In this document: positions 34,151-41,983 of the stretch, piece after piece | How positions within the stretch are numbered: position 1 is the first letter of the stretch | How the letters are laid out: every line of letters starts with the position of its first letter | Source of the DNA: DASPKX01 sp035627835 | Lineage (GTDB): Bacteria; Verrucomicrobiota; Verrucomicrobiia; Limisphaerales; SXQI01 | Reading direction: 5' to 3' | Length of the DNA stretch: 44,928 bases | NCBI GenBank assembly: GCA_035627835.1 | Contig: DASPKX010000117.1 | Span: forward strand, 1 to 44,928 | Translations under genes and position numbers: made by a program | The notes under the pieces: generated by a model | The model's input: only the letters and a program-made list of their open reading frames with translations | The model's database searches: none | What the model was told of the DNA's origin: nothing

Positions 34151-35277
34151 GTGAATCAGCGGGCGAAAAGTCAGAATTGCCCTCACAAAAGCGGCTGGAG
34201 GAGGCTGCCAATAAAGGGCAGATCGCCCGTTCGGCGGAAGTGCAGACGTTGTTTGTGGTGGGAGCAGGGTTGCTGGCGTTGAAGATGGCTGGGCCCGCTC
34301 TTTACGCGGAGCTGGTTCCGGCTATGAGGCAGTGCTTTTCGCATCTGCACGATATCCAGATCACAGCGGATCAATTGCCAGAGCATGCCAGCAAAGCGCT
34401 TGGGTTCTTCGCCGGCGCTATAGCGCCTCTGGCGCTCGCGACCACAGGAGCGGCCTTGGCGGCGGGCGGATTGCAGACGCGCTTTCGGTTCGCGAGCGAA
34501 GCGCTGGAGCTTGATTGGAATAAGCTGAACCCGATCAGCGGGTTTGAGCGCGTCTGGTCGAAGAAGGCGCTCGTCACGGCGCTCTTTTCCGTTATCAAGC
34601 TAACCATCGTGGGGGTGGTGTCATGGAAGACCTTCAAGTCTATTGCTCATGACCCGATTTTCTTCACGGCAATCGGTCCGGCAGAAATTGCCACCTTCCT
34701 GGCACAAACAGCCTTGAAGCTCGGAAACCTGCTGATGGTTTGCATGCTGGTGTTTGCCGGAGCGGATTACTTTTACCAGTTCTGGCACACCTTCAAGAAC
34801 CTCATGATGACCAAGCAGGAGGTGAAGGAAGAGTTCAAGAACATGGAGGGCGACCCGCAGATGAAAGCGCGCATGCGGCGGCGTCGCAAACCAAAGACCC
34901 AGGCCCAGATGCTTGCGGAAGTGCCTGAGGCAGATGTGCTTTTAACGAATCCGACTCACCTGGCCATCGCGCTAAAATACGACCGAAAAACCATGCGCGC
35001 GCCGAAGGTGATTGCCAAAGGCGCCCGGTTGAACGCGCTGAAAATGCGCGAACTCGCGGCGCGACATCAGATCCCGATTATCGAAAACAAACCGTTGGCG
35101 CGGCTGATGCTTAAGCACGCCAAAGTGGGTGGCGAGATTCCTGCTGAGTTCTACGCCGCGGTCGCGGAAATCCTGGCGCACGTCTATCGCGTGAACCGGT
35201 ATCGCTACTTCGCTCAAGACAATCAGCTATATGGAAAAAGCGAAAACGACGCTCGCGTCTCTGTTCTCGCAAAGTGA
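34147..35277 (+). CDS. flhB: Flagellar export switch protein FlhB
   Basis: From the ATG at 34147 (overlapping the fliR stop) the protein has 376 residues. It starts GEKSELPSQKRLEEAANKGQIARSAEV, as FlhB does, has four membrane segments, and the autocleavage site NPTH at residues 268-271 (LLTNPTHLAIALKYD). The cytoplasmic domain switches export from hook to filament subunits. The longer open frame from 33754 lies inside fliR and is not used. The end overlaps flhA by 47 nt. Confidence 0.97.
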   Translation: MSESAGEKSELPSQKRLEEAANKGQIARSAEVQTLFVVGAGLLALKMAGPALYAELVPAMRQCFSHLHDIQITADQLPEHASKALGFFAGAIAPLALATTGAALAAGGLQTRFRFASEALELDWNKLNPISGFERVWSKKALVTALFSVIKLTIVGVVSWKTFKSIAHDPIFFTAIGPAEIATFLAQTALKLGNLLMVCMLVFAGADYFYQFWHTFKNLMMTKQEVKEEFKNMEGDPQMKARMRRRRKPKTQAQMLAEVPEADVLLTNPTHLAIALKYDRKTMRAPKVIAKGARLNALKMRELAARHQIPIIENKPLARLMLKHAKVGGEIPAEFYAAVAEILAHVYRVNRYRYFAQDNQLYGKSENDARVSVLAK

Positions 35278-37303
35278 CCTTTGGGTGATCGGCGGGGCAT
35301 TTGCCACCGTCCTTCTGCTCATCCTCCCGGTCCCGGCAATGATCCTGGATCTGCTGCTCACGGTGAGCATCGCTTTATCGCTGCTGATCCTGCTCGTCAT
35401 TTTATACATCAACGAGCCATCCGAGTTCACCGGCTTCCCCACCCTGCTCCTTTTCGTGACGCTCTTCCGGCTCGCGTTGAACGTGGCCACAACCAGGCTG
35501 ATCCTTCTCGACGGCTACGCCGGGCATATTGTCGATGCATTCGGGAACTTCGTGGTGCGAGGCAATTTCGTGGTCGGTTTGGTGGTGTTTGCCATCCTGG
35601 TGCTGATTAATTTTATCGTCATCACGAAAGGCGCAGGGCGCATTGCGGAAGTCGCGGCGCGTTTCACGTTGGATGCATTGCCAGGCAAGCAGATGGCCAT
35701 CGACGCCGAGTTGAGCGCCGGAGTGCTGACGGATGCGGAAGCCAAAGCGCGGCGGCGGAAAGTTGAGCAGGAGGCTGACTTTTACGGCGCGATGGACGGG
35801 GCCAGCAAGTTCGTGCGCGGCGACGCCATTGCGGCGGTGTTGATCACGCTTATCAACATTGTCGGCGGGTTCGTGATTGGGGTTGTGCAGCGCGGGCTGC
35901 CGGTGGCGGACGCCCTGCAGCAATACATGATTCTGTCCATTGGTGACGGGTTGGTTTCCCAGATCCCGGCGCTCATCGTGTCGATGGCTGCTGGTTTGCT
36001 TGTGACGCGCGCGGCTTCGAAAAACAACCTTGGCCAGGAACTCGGGAAACAGCTGCTGATCTATCCACGAGCCCTAAAGGGATTAAGCATCATGCTGCTG
36101 GTGATTGGCCTGGTGCCGGGGCTCCCGCTCTTCCCGTTCCTGATCCTCTCCATCGGATTTGCCGTGCTAGCGCGGACGATGGCTCGAAAGGGGGCCGCGC
36201 AAAAACTGAACCCCACACCAACGACAGCGCCTGCGCCGACTTCAGTAAAAGCGGCCACACCAGAAAAGCTCGAGTCCCTGCTGGCTGTGGAAACTTTGCA
36301 GATTGAGTTGGGCTACGGGCTGGTGACGCTGGCAGACACCCGCAAAGGTGGCGACCTGCTGGACCGCGTGACAGGCGTGCGAAAAACTTTTGCGCAAGAG
36401 ATGGGCATGATTATCCCGCCGATCCGTTTGCGCGACAACCTGCAGCTCAACGCGAACGACTACCAGTTTCTGCTTAAGGGACAGCCTATTGCCACTGGCA
36501 CGTTGATGCCGGGCCATTGGCTGGCAATGAATGCGTCCAATAGCAAGGTTGTGCTCAAGGGTGTCCCCACCACAGAGCCGGTGTTCCAATTGCCCGCGAC
36601 CTGGGTGACAGATGTCGAACGCAAGAATGCGGAACTGGCGGGATACACCGTGGTGGACGCGGCGTCTGTGCTTGTCACTCATCTTTCGGAGACGGTGAAG
36701 CGTTCGGCGTCGGAAATCCTGACGCGGCAGGATGTGCAAAACCTGTTGGACACGCTGAAGCAAACGCACCCCACAGTGGTCAATGAACTTGTTCCGGCAC
36801 AGCTGAGCGTGGGCCAGATCCAACGCATTCTCCAGAACCTGCTCGCTGAGGGAATCAGTATCCGCAACCTTGCCGGAATTTTGGAAAAAGTGGGCGACTA
36901 CGCCGGGCTCACCAAGAACCCAGATGAACTTTCCGAACATGCCCGGAAGGCCCTGGGGCACCAGATTACCAAGGTTTACCAGAGCGAAGGCGGATTGAAA
37001 GCGATCACGCTCGACCCGCGCCTCGAACAACAGATCGCGCAGGGCGTTCGCCACACGCCGACAGAAATTGCGTTGGCCCTGGATCCGACATTGGCGCGGA
37101 CGATCATCGACCGCCTCTCGAAGCATGTGCAGCAGTTGCTCGCGGCGGGGCATCCGCCGGTGGTGCTCTGCGCGCCACAAATCCGCCTGGCGTTCCGCCG
37201 ATTCTTCGAGACCGCGTTCTCTGAGCTGGCGGTTCTTTCGTATGCGGAAGTGCCCGCACGCATCAACGTGCAGATCGCAGCCGTCATACCCCCCGTGGAA
37301 TAA
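35231..37303 (+). CDS. flhA: Flagellar export-gate protein FlhA
   Basis: The 690-residue protein has the N-terminal membrane domain (eight helices, about 15-320) with the FHIPEP-type loop (RLALNVATTRLILLDG; RFTLDALPGKQMAIDAELSAGVLTDAEAKARR) and a C-terminal cytoplasmic domain (about 335-690) that docks chaperone-substrate complexes (LSETVKRSASEILTRQDVQNLLD). It is the last gene of the 16-kb operon. No flhF or flhG follows, although both commonly do. Confidence 0.97.
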   Translation: MEKAKTTLASLFSQSDLWVIGGAFATVLLLILPVPAMILDLLLTVSIALSLLILLVILYINEPSEFTGFPTLLLFVTLFRLALNVATTRLILLDGYAGHIVDAFGNFVVRGNFVVGLVVFAILVLINFIVITKGAGRIAEVAARFTLDALPGKQMAIDAELSAGVLTDAEAKARRRKVEQEADFYGAMDGASKFVRGDAIAAVLITLINIVGGFVIGVVQRGLPVADALQQYMILSIGDGLVSQIPALIVSMAAGLLVTRAASKNNLGQELGKQLLIYPRALKGLSIMLLVIGLVPGLPLFPFLILSIGFAVLARTMARKGAAQKLNPTPTTAPAPTSVKAATPEKLESLLAVETLQIELGYGLVTLADTRKGGDLLDRVTGVRKTFAQEMGMIIPPIRLRDNLQLNANDYQFLLKGQPIATGTLMPGHWLAMNASNSKVVLKGVPTTEPVFQLPATWVTDVERKNAELAGYTVVDAASVLVTHLSETVKRSASEILTRQDVQNLLDTLKQTHPTVVNELVPAQLSVGQIQRILQNLLAEGISIRNLAGILEKVGDYAGLTKNPDELSEHARKALGHQITKVYQSEGGLKAITLDPRLEQQIAQGVRHTPTEIALALDPTLARTIIDRLSKHVQQLLAAGHPPVVLCAPQIRLAFRRFFETAFSELAVLSYAEVPARINVQIAAVIPPVE

Positions 37304-37477
37304 CCGGCCTCACCCCGGCGGCGGGTTCCAGTAGGAACAATTTACAGCGGCGTTTTCGCTCGCCGGAAATTTCTGCCTGAGCAGCCATCGGCAAATCTCC
37401 CGAAGCGTGCCGTTTACCCTGTAAATATTGGCTTTTATAAGCTGGCAAACCTTCTGCTTAGCGAAGCAGAGCAACGT
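37304..37477. other. Intergenic region upstream of the fliA operon
   Basis: The 174-nt gap holds a weak hairpin GTTCC-AGTA-GGAAC (37325-37338) after flhA, a CGGC-N10-GCCG dyad (37348-37365) and a sigma-54 promoter at 37443-37458. I see no terminator with a T-run. Confidence 0.5.
37443..37458 (+). promoter_or_regulatory. Sigma-54 promoter of the fliA-motAB operon
   Basis: TGGCAA-ACCTT-CTGCT has GG-N10-GC spacing (GG 37444-37445, GC 37456-37457) and shares the CC and CTGCT context with the flgF promoter. The perfect hairpin CTGCTT-AGCG-AAGCAG (37454-37469) starts at the -12 element. Predicted transcription starts about 10 nt before the ATG at 37478. Confidence 0.75.
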
Positions 37478-37702
37478 ATGAAAAAGCTGATGATCCTCGG
37501 CGCAATGCTTGGTTTCGGAGGTGGAGCCATCCTCTCCCTCCTCCAAGGAGCATCCCCCGGCGTGGTCCTTTGGCGGGCAACCATCTCGTCGGTGGTGGCC
37601 GCTTATCTGTTCCGCTGGTGGGGTCGGATATGGATCCGCGCGTTGCACGACGCCCATGCGGACAGAGCGTCCGCGTCCCAAATGCCTGCATCCAGGAACT
37701 AA
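37478..37702 (+). CDS. Small two-helix membrane protein, first gene of the fliA operon
   Basis: I do not recognise this 74-residue protein. It has two hydrophobic segments (about 4-23, MILGAMLGFGGGAILSLLQG, and 28-46, VVLWRATISSVVAAYLFRWW) and a hydrophilic C-terminal tail. It sits between flhA and fliA, the usual place of flhF and flhG. Its position directly behind a sigma-54 promoter and 3 nt before fliA argues that it is a real gene with a motility role. Confidence 0.7.
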   Translation: MKKLMILGAMLGFGGGAILSLLQGASPGVVLWRATISSVVAAYLFRWWGRIWIRALHDAHADRASASQMPASRN

Positions 37703-37705
37703 CGC

Positions 37706-38542
37706 ATGAACCCAAACACCTCTCCAACCGAATTCGAGCTGACCGAGGCTGACGCTGCCGAATCGATTCGGCCTCTGGCGCAGCGGTACAAGGTGGCGCC
37801 TGGCTCCCCTGCCGAATCGCAGCTCGTCGAAGCCAACCTGCATTTGGTGAAACATGTCGTCGGGCGGCTAATGATGTCGCTCCCGCCGCACGTGGATGTG
37901 CAAGACATCTACAGCGCGGGTCTCGTCGGGCTGCTTCAAGGGATACGCCAATTCGATCCGCAAGCGGGCAGCTCATTCGAGAGCTACGCGCGAGTCCGCA
38001 TCCGCGGAGCGATCCTGGACGAGATGCGCCGCATGGACTGGGTGCCTCGCTCGGTGCACGAGAAAGCGCGCAAGGTGCAACAAGTCATGGAGCGGCTTGA
38101 GCAGATCAACGGCCGCACTCCCACTGACAACGAGGTCGCTGACGCCCTCGATCTTTCGATGACTGAATACCAGGATTTGCTGGCCCAGATACGCCCCGCG
38201 GCGTTCCTGTGCCTGGACGCCGCAGTCAGCAGTGAGGATGGGTCCGAAATGTGCCGCCATGAAACTGTGCCTGACGTTGTTCATGCCACGCCTGACATGA
38301 ACGCGGACCGCAATGAACTCGCCCGGATCATTGGCGAGCGGCTCGAGCGCCTTCCGGAAATGCAGCGCAAGGTGCTCGCGCTTTATTACTTTGAGGATAT
38401 GCGGCTTCGGGAGATTGCCGAAGCGTTCGGGGTGACTGAATCAAGGATCTGCCAAATCCATTCGCAAGCCATCCTGAACATCAAGAACTACCTCGCTCAG
38501 AAAACGGAGCTAAATAGCGCTCCGAAACGCCGGGCCGCATGA
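37706..38542 (+). CDS. fliA: RNA polymerase sigma factor FliA (sigma-28)
   Basis: This 278-residue sigma-70-family factor lacks region 1, as in FliA/WhiG. Region 2 has EANLHLVKHVVGRLM ... DIYSAGLVGLLQGIRQFDPQ and FESYARVRIRGAILDEMRRMDWVPRSVHEKAR. Region 3 has NGRTPTDNEVADALDLSMTEYQDLL, and region 4 LPEMQRKVLALYYFEDMRLREIAEAFGVTESRICQIHSQA. It should transcribe late flagellar genes; two candidate target promoters lie at 17278-17355. No anti-sigma flgM is seen. The end overlaps motA by 4 nt. Confidence 0.95.
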   Translation: MNPNTSPTEFELTEADAAESIRPLAQRYKVAPGSPAESQLVEANLHLVKHVVGRLMMSLPPHVDVQDIYSAGLVGLLQGIRQFDPQAGSSFESYARVRIRGAILDEMRRMDWVPRSVHEKARKVQQVMERLEQINGRTPTDNEVADALDLSMTEYQDLLAQIRPAAFLCLDAAVSSEDGSEMCRHETVPDVVHATPDMNADRNELARIIGERLERLPEMQRKVLALYYFEDMRLREIAEAFGVTESRICQIHSQAILNIKNYLAQKTELNSAPKRRAA

Positions 38543-39396
38543 TCATATTAATCGGGGCAATGCTGGTGATCGGCTCGGTGCTGGGCGGCTTCATGATGGC
38601 CGGCGGGCACGTGGGCGCGCTCATTCAAGTCGCGGAGTTTGTGGTTATCTGCGGTTCCGCCCTCGGCGCGCTCATTATCATGTCGCCCAAGAAAGTGCTG
38701 ATGGACCTCCTCCACCAGATCGGAGCTGCGCTCAAAGGGGCTCCGCATAATCGAAATTCGTACGAGGAACTCTTTAAGGCGCTCTATGAGTTGTTCATGC
38801 TCGGTCGCCGCAACGGCATGATCGCGCTGGAGGAGCATCTTTCCAGCCCGAAGGAGAGCGCCATTTTCAAAAAGTATCCCACTTTCCTGAACAACGCCCC
38901 TGCGGTCGCGCTGCTCTGCGGGGCACTTCGGCCCATTGTGGACGGCAAGGTGAAGCCGGACCAGCTAAAGACTCTTTTGGAGACGGAATTGGACACGATG
39001 GAGATTGAGCATCATCAACCGATTTCGGTGCTCACGAAGGCAGCGGACGCGATGCCAGGGTTTGGCATCGTCGCCGCAGTGCTGGGCATCGTGGTGACGA
39101 TGGGCTCAATCGCCGGGCCCATCGAAGAGATCGGCCACCACGTGGCGGCCGCGCTGGTCGGAACGTTCCTGGGGATTCTGATTTCCTACGGTTTCTTGAA
39201 CCCTCTCGCGGTCAACATGGAATTCGTTGGAGCATCGGAGATGGCCTATTCCCGCTGCATCGCTGCGTCTGTGGTGGGTTTCGCCAATGGCATGGCGCCG
39301 ATCATGGCCGTCGAACTGGCACGACGCACACTGTCGAGCGAACTGCGCCCCGGGGCTGACGAACTGGAGCTGATGCTGAAGAGCGTCGGGAAGTAA
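38539..39396 (+). CDS. motA: Flagellar stator protein MotA
   Basis: The 285-residue inner-membrane protein has four membrane segments (about 2-20, 30-50, 170-190, 203-222) and a large cytoplasmic loop. Key patterns are GGFMMAGGHVGALIQVAEFVVICGSALGA, RNGMIALEEHLSSP and the pore region AADAMPGFGIVAAVLGIVVTMGSI with the conserved Pro residues. Length and sequence resemble the proton-driven, E. coli-like MotA. The next gene begins 1 nt after the stop. Confidence 0.96.
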   Translation: MIILIGAMLVIGSVLGGFMMAGGHVGALIQVAEFVVICGSALGALIIMSPKKVLMDLLHQIGAALKGAPHNRNSYEELFKALYELFMLGRRNGMIALEEHLSSPKESAIFKKYPTFLNNAPAVALLCGALRPIVDGKVKPDQLKTLLETELDTMEIEHHQPISVLTKAADAMPGFGIVAAVLGIVVTMGSIAGPIEEIGHHVAAALVGTFLGILISYGFLNPLAVNMEFVGASEMAYSRCIAASVVGFANGMAPIMAVELARRTLSSELRPGADELELMLKSVGK

Positions 39397-39397
39397 A

Positions 39398-40132
39398 ATG
39401 CCACGCAACAAACACGCGCATCATGGCGGAGCCTGGAAGGTGGCTTACGCCGATTTCGTGACGGCGATGATGGCCTTGTTCCTGGTGCTCTGGCTCACCT
39501 CGCAGGATGAAAAGATCAAGGAGGCGGTGGAGCGTTCGTTCCGCAACCCGTTTTCATCGGTGACAAAGGAATCTACTGGCGTCATTCCGATGAAGGACAC
39601 GGCCGCCATGAAATCCTCCTCGGGAAACTTTGATTCCTCCTCAGCGGTGGAGTTGAACATGCTGCGCCGTTTGTCCCAGGATCTTCTTAAAACACTTCAG
39701 GATAACAACGCGACCGCGGATGAGTCGCAGGTGAAGTTGGAGATGACACCGGAGGGGATGCGCATCAGCGTGTTCGACACAGCGAAGCGGCCGATCTTCG
39801 AATCGACAAATGCGGCCTTCACGACCTACGGGCAATGGGTCTTCTCCTGCCTTGCGTGGGAAGTGGCGCGATACACGAACAATTTCCTCGTTGAATTGGA
39901 AGGCCACACCGAGGCGGGGCACCAGTTCAAGGACGAGACGTATGGGGCATGGGAGCTTTCTTCCGACCGCGCCAATTCCGCCCGGCGCCTAATGGTTCAA
40001 CATGGCGTCGCCCCTGCGCAGTTTCGGAAAGTGGCTGGGTACGCGGACACAGTCCCGATGCCTGAGCACGACGCGACTGATGAGAGGAATCGGCGCGTGG
40101 CGGTGCTTCTGAAAATTAAAGGGACAATTTGA
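39398..40132 (+). CDS. motB: Flagellar stator protein MotB
   Basis: The 244-residue protein has one membrane helix after WKVAYADFVTAMMALFLVLWL, with the ion-carrying Asp at residue 19, and a C-terminal OmpA-like peptidoglycan-binding domain (LVELEGHTEAGHQ ... WELSSDRANSARRLMVQHGVAPAQFRKVAGYADTVPM ... DERNRRVAVLL). It anchors the stator to the cell wall. It directly follows motA. Confidence 0.96.
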   Translation: MPRNKHAHHGGAWKVAYADFVTAMMALFLVLWLTSQDEKIKEAVERSFRNPFSSVTKESTGVIPMKDTAAMKSSSGNFDSSSAVELNMLRRLSQDLLKTLQDNNATADESQVKLEMTPEGMRISVFDTAKRPIFESTNAAFTTYGQWVFSCLAWEVARYTNNFLVELEGHTEAGHQFKDETYGAWELSSDRANSARRLMVQHGVAPAQFRKVAGYADTVPMPEHDATDERNRRVAVLLKIKGTI

Positions 40133-40353
40133 AGCCGAGCCCTTCATCCTTTGTCCCGTTTCGTGAAGCCTTCCCGCAAGCGCGGAGCGGCGGAACACGC
40201 CCGGCACATCCCATCTCCACTCCTGGCAACAGCGCAGATCCCGCGGAGAATCACACACGCTCCGTTGAAGTGGTGAAAGAAGGAGGGATCGTCCAGAAGA
40301 TCCGTGTGCAATGCAGCTGCGGCGAGGTGATTGAGATCACCTGCGAGTATTGA
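40129..40353 (+). CDS. Small CxC-motif protein of unknown function
   Basis: I do not recognise this 74-residue product. The proposed start is a TTG overlapping the motB stop. The N-terminal 45 residues are Pro/Ser-rich and look unstructured. The last part, VKEGGIVQKIRVQCSCGEVIEITCEY, has a CxC pair plus a third Cys, like half of a zinc ribbon. Its coding status rests on this ordered C-terminus and the tight packing behind motB. A shorter form could start further downstream. Confidence 0.55.
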   Translation: MKPSPSSFVPFREAFPQARSGGTRPAHPISTPGNSADPAENHTRSVEVVKEGGIVQKIRVQCSCGEVIEITCEY

Positions 40354-40438
40354 CCGCACGGGGAAACTTTTTCCTCTGCCTCGTCTTCAGAATTCCCTCA
40401 AGCGGCTAAAAAGCGCCGCAATCCGCGCCAAAATCCGC

Positions 40439-40454
40439 TGGCACACCCTCTGCT
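40439..40454 (+). promoter_or_regulatory. Sigma-54 promoter of the flgF-flgG-flgA-flgH-flgI-flgJ operon
   Basis: TGGCAC-ACCCT-CTGCT has exact GG-N10-GC spacing (GG 40440-40441, GC 40452-40453) and is very like the other two sigma-54 sites, including the following AAGCAACAG (AGGCAACAG at flgB). The predicted transcription start (about 40465) coincides with the flgF GTG at 40466, so the mRNA would be leaderless. Confidence 0.82.
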
Positions 40455-40465
40455 AAGCAACAGTT

Positions 40466-41197
40466 GTGAACGTTTCCTTGTATCAAGCTGCCGCCGCGAT
40501 GAACGCGCAGGCGCTCGCGCAGGAAGTGATCGCCGGCAACATGGCCGCTGGAAATATTCCTGGCTTCAAAAAGCAGGAGATATCTTTCAGCTCATTTGAC
40601 CCGGAAAAGGCACAGACGGCGGGAAGCGTCGGAATTCCCAAAGGCGCGGTGAGCGTGAACTTCAGCCAGGGTGAAATGCGAAGCACTTCCGTGCAAACCG
40701 ATTTGGCGTTGCAAGGCCCCGGGTTCTTCGAGGTCCAGCTCCCATCCGGCGCGACTGCTTACACCCGCGATGGGGAGTTTAAATTGGATTCCACCGGCCA
40801 ATTGGTCACGAAGCATGGGCACCTCGTTATGAGTGAGACAGGCCCAGTGCAATTCGACAGGAACATTGCCGGCTCCATCCACATCACCGCGGACGGGGAA
40901 ATCAGCCAGGGTGGTGTTTCCCGCGGCAAGCTGAAGCTGGCGGAGTTTGCGGACCCTAAACAATTGCGGCATCTCTCCGGCGGCTTGTTCACTCCAGCGG
41001 ATCCAACGATCCAGCCGCTGGATTCAACGAACACACGGGTCCAACAAGGTTATCTGGAAGCGGCCAACACTTCCCCCGCTGTGGAAATGACCAACTTGAT
41101 TGCTGTCATGCGCGCTTTCGAAGCCAATCAACGCCTGGTGCAAGTTCATGATGAGCGCATGGGCAAAGTGATTTCTGAACTCGGCAACCCTGCTTAA
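40466..41197 (+). CDS. flgF: Flagellar basal-body rod protein FlgF
   Basis: The 243-residue protein belongs to the rod/hook family: N-terminal SLYQAAAAMNAQALAQEVIAGNMAAGNIPGFKKQEISF, central FFEVQLPSGATAYTRDGEFKLDSTGQLVTKHGH, and C-terminal VQQGYLEAANTSPAVEMTNLIAVMRAFEANQRLVQVHDERM. Position before flgG and divergence from it identify it as FlgF. The start is GTG; starting at Met12 instead would cut the conserved N-terminal helix. Confidence 0.9.
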   Translation: MNVSLYQAAAAMNAQALAQEVIAGNMAAGNIPGFKKQEISFSSFDPEKAQTAGSVGIPKGAVSVNFSQGEMRSTSVQTDLALQGPGFFEVQLPSGATAYTRDGEFKLDSTGQLVTKHGHLVMSETGPVQFDRNIAGSIHITADGEISQGGVSRGKLKLAEFADPKQLRHLSGGLFTPADPTIQPLDSTNTRVQQGYLEAANTSPAVEMTNLIAVMRAFEANQRLVQVHDERMGKVISELGNPA

Positions 41198-41200
41198 GCT

Positions 41201-41983
41201 ATGCTGCGCGCCCTTTATTCCTCTGCCGCCGGGATGCAGTCCCAGCAAACGAACCTCGACGTGATCGCGAACAACCTCGCGAACGTGAACACAACTGGGT
41301 TCAAGCGAAACAAACCCGAGTTTCAAGATTTGCTTTATCAGACAGGGCGGCTTGCGGGCGCGGAAGCCGGCGGGGGCAACCAACTGCCCTCCAGTGTGCA
41401 GATCGGCCATGGATCGCGGCTGATTTCCACTTCGAAAATCTTCACGATCGGCGAACTGACACAAACCGGCGAGCGAATGGATGTCGCCATCAATGGGGAA
41501 GGCTTTTTTGAAGTCCAGCTCCCGGATGGCACTCGAGCTTACACCCGCGATGGCGGTTTAAAACTCGGGCCGGATGGCCGGGTGCTCACGAGTGATGGCT
41601 TGCCGCTCCAGGGGGGGTGGCAACCGATCCCGGCCGGAACCACCAGCATTCACATGGCCCCCTCCGGGGAAGTGACCACGAGTGGATCGAGCGGCGAGCA
41701 AAATTTCCGCGTGCAACTGGTGCGTTTCGCAAACCCAAGCGGCTTGGAAAGCATCGGCCATAACCTTTACCGCGAAACGCAGGCGAGCGGCGCGCCCGAA
41801 ACCGGCAACCCAGGAGAGTCAGGTTTCGGCGGACTGCAGCAAGGCTACCTGGAGTTGTCGAACGTCAAGGTGGTCGAGGAAATGGTGAACATGATTCTCG
41901 CCCAACGCGCTTACGAGGTGAACTCGAAAGCAGTGCAAGCTGCGGACGAGATGATGCAAATGAGCAATAATCTACGACGCTAA
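41201..41983 (+). CDS. flgG: Flagellar distal rod protein FlgG
   Basis: The 260-residue protein is a close match to FlgG in length and motifs: LYSSAAGMQSQQTNLDVIANNLANVNTTGFKRNKPEFQDLLYQT, GHGSRLISTSKIFTIGELTQTGERMDVAINGEGFFEVQLPDGTRAYTRDGGLKLGPDGRVLTSDG, and LELSNVKVVEEMVNMILAQRAYEVNSKAVQAADEMMQMSNNLRR. It forms the distal rod in the periplasm. It starts 3 nt after flgF. Confidence 0.97.
   Translation: MLRALYSSAAGMQSQQTNLDVIANNLANVNTTGFKRNKPEFQDLLYQTGRLAGAEAGGGNQLPSSVQIGHGSRLISTSKIFTIGELTQTGERMDVAINGEGFFEVQLPDGTRAYTRDGGLKLGPDGRVLTSDGLPLQGGWQPIPAGTTSIHMAPSGEVTTSGSSGEQNFRVQLVRFANPSGLESIGHNLYRETQASGAPETGNPGESGFGGLQQGYLELSNVKVVEEMVNMILAQRAYEVNSKAVQAADEMMQMSNNLRR

Noticed and set aside
35402..37180. 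Antisense frames opposite flhA
   Set aside because: They have Arg/His-rich shadow translations; flhA is conserved throughout.
37325..37338. Hairpin GTTCC-AGTA-GGAAC after flhA as terminator
   Set aside because: The stem is only 5 bp and no clear T-run follows.
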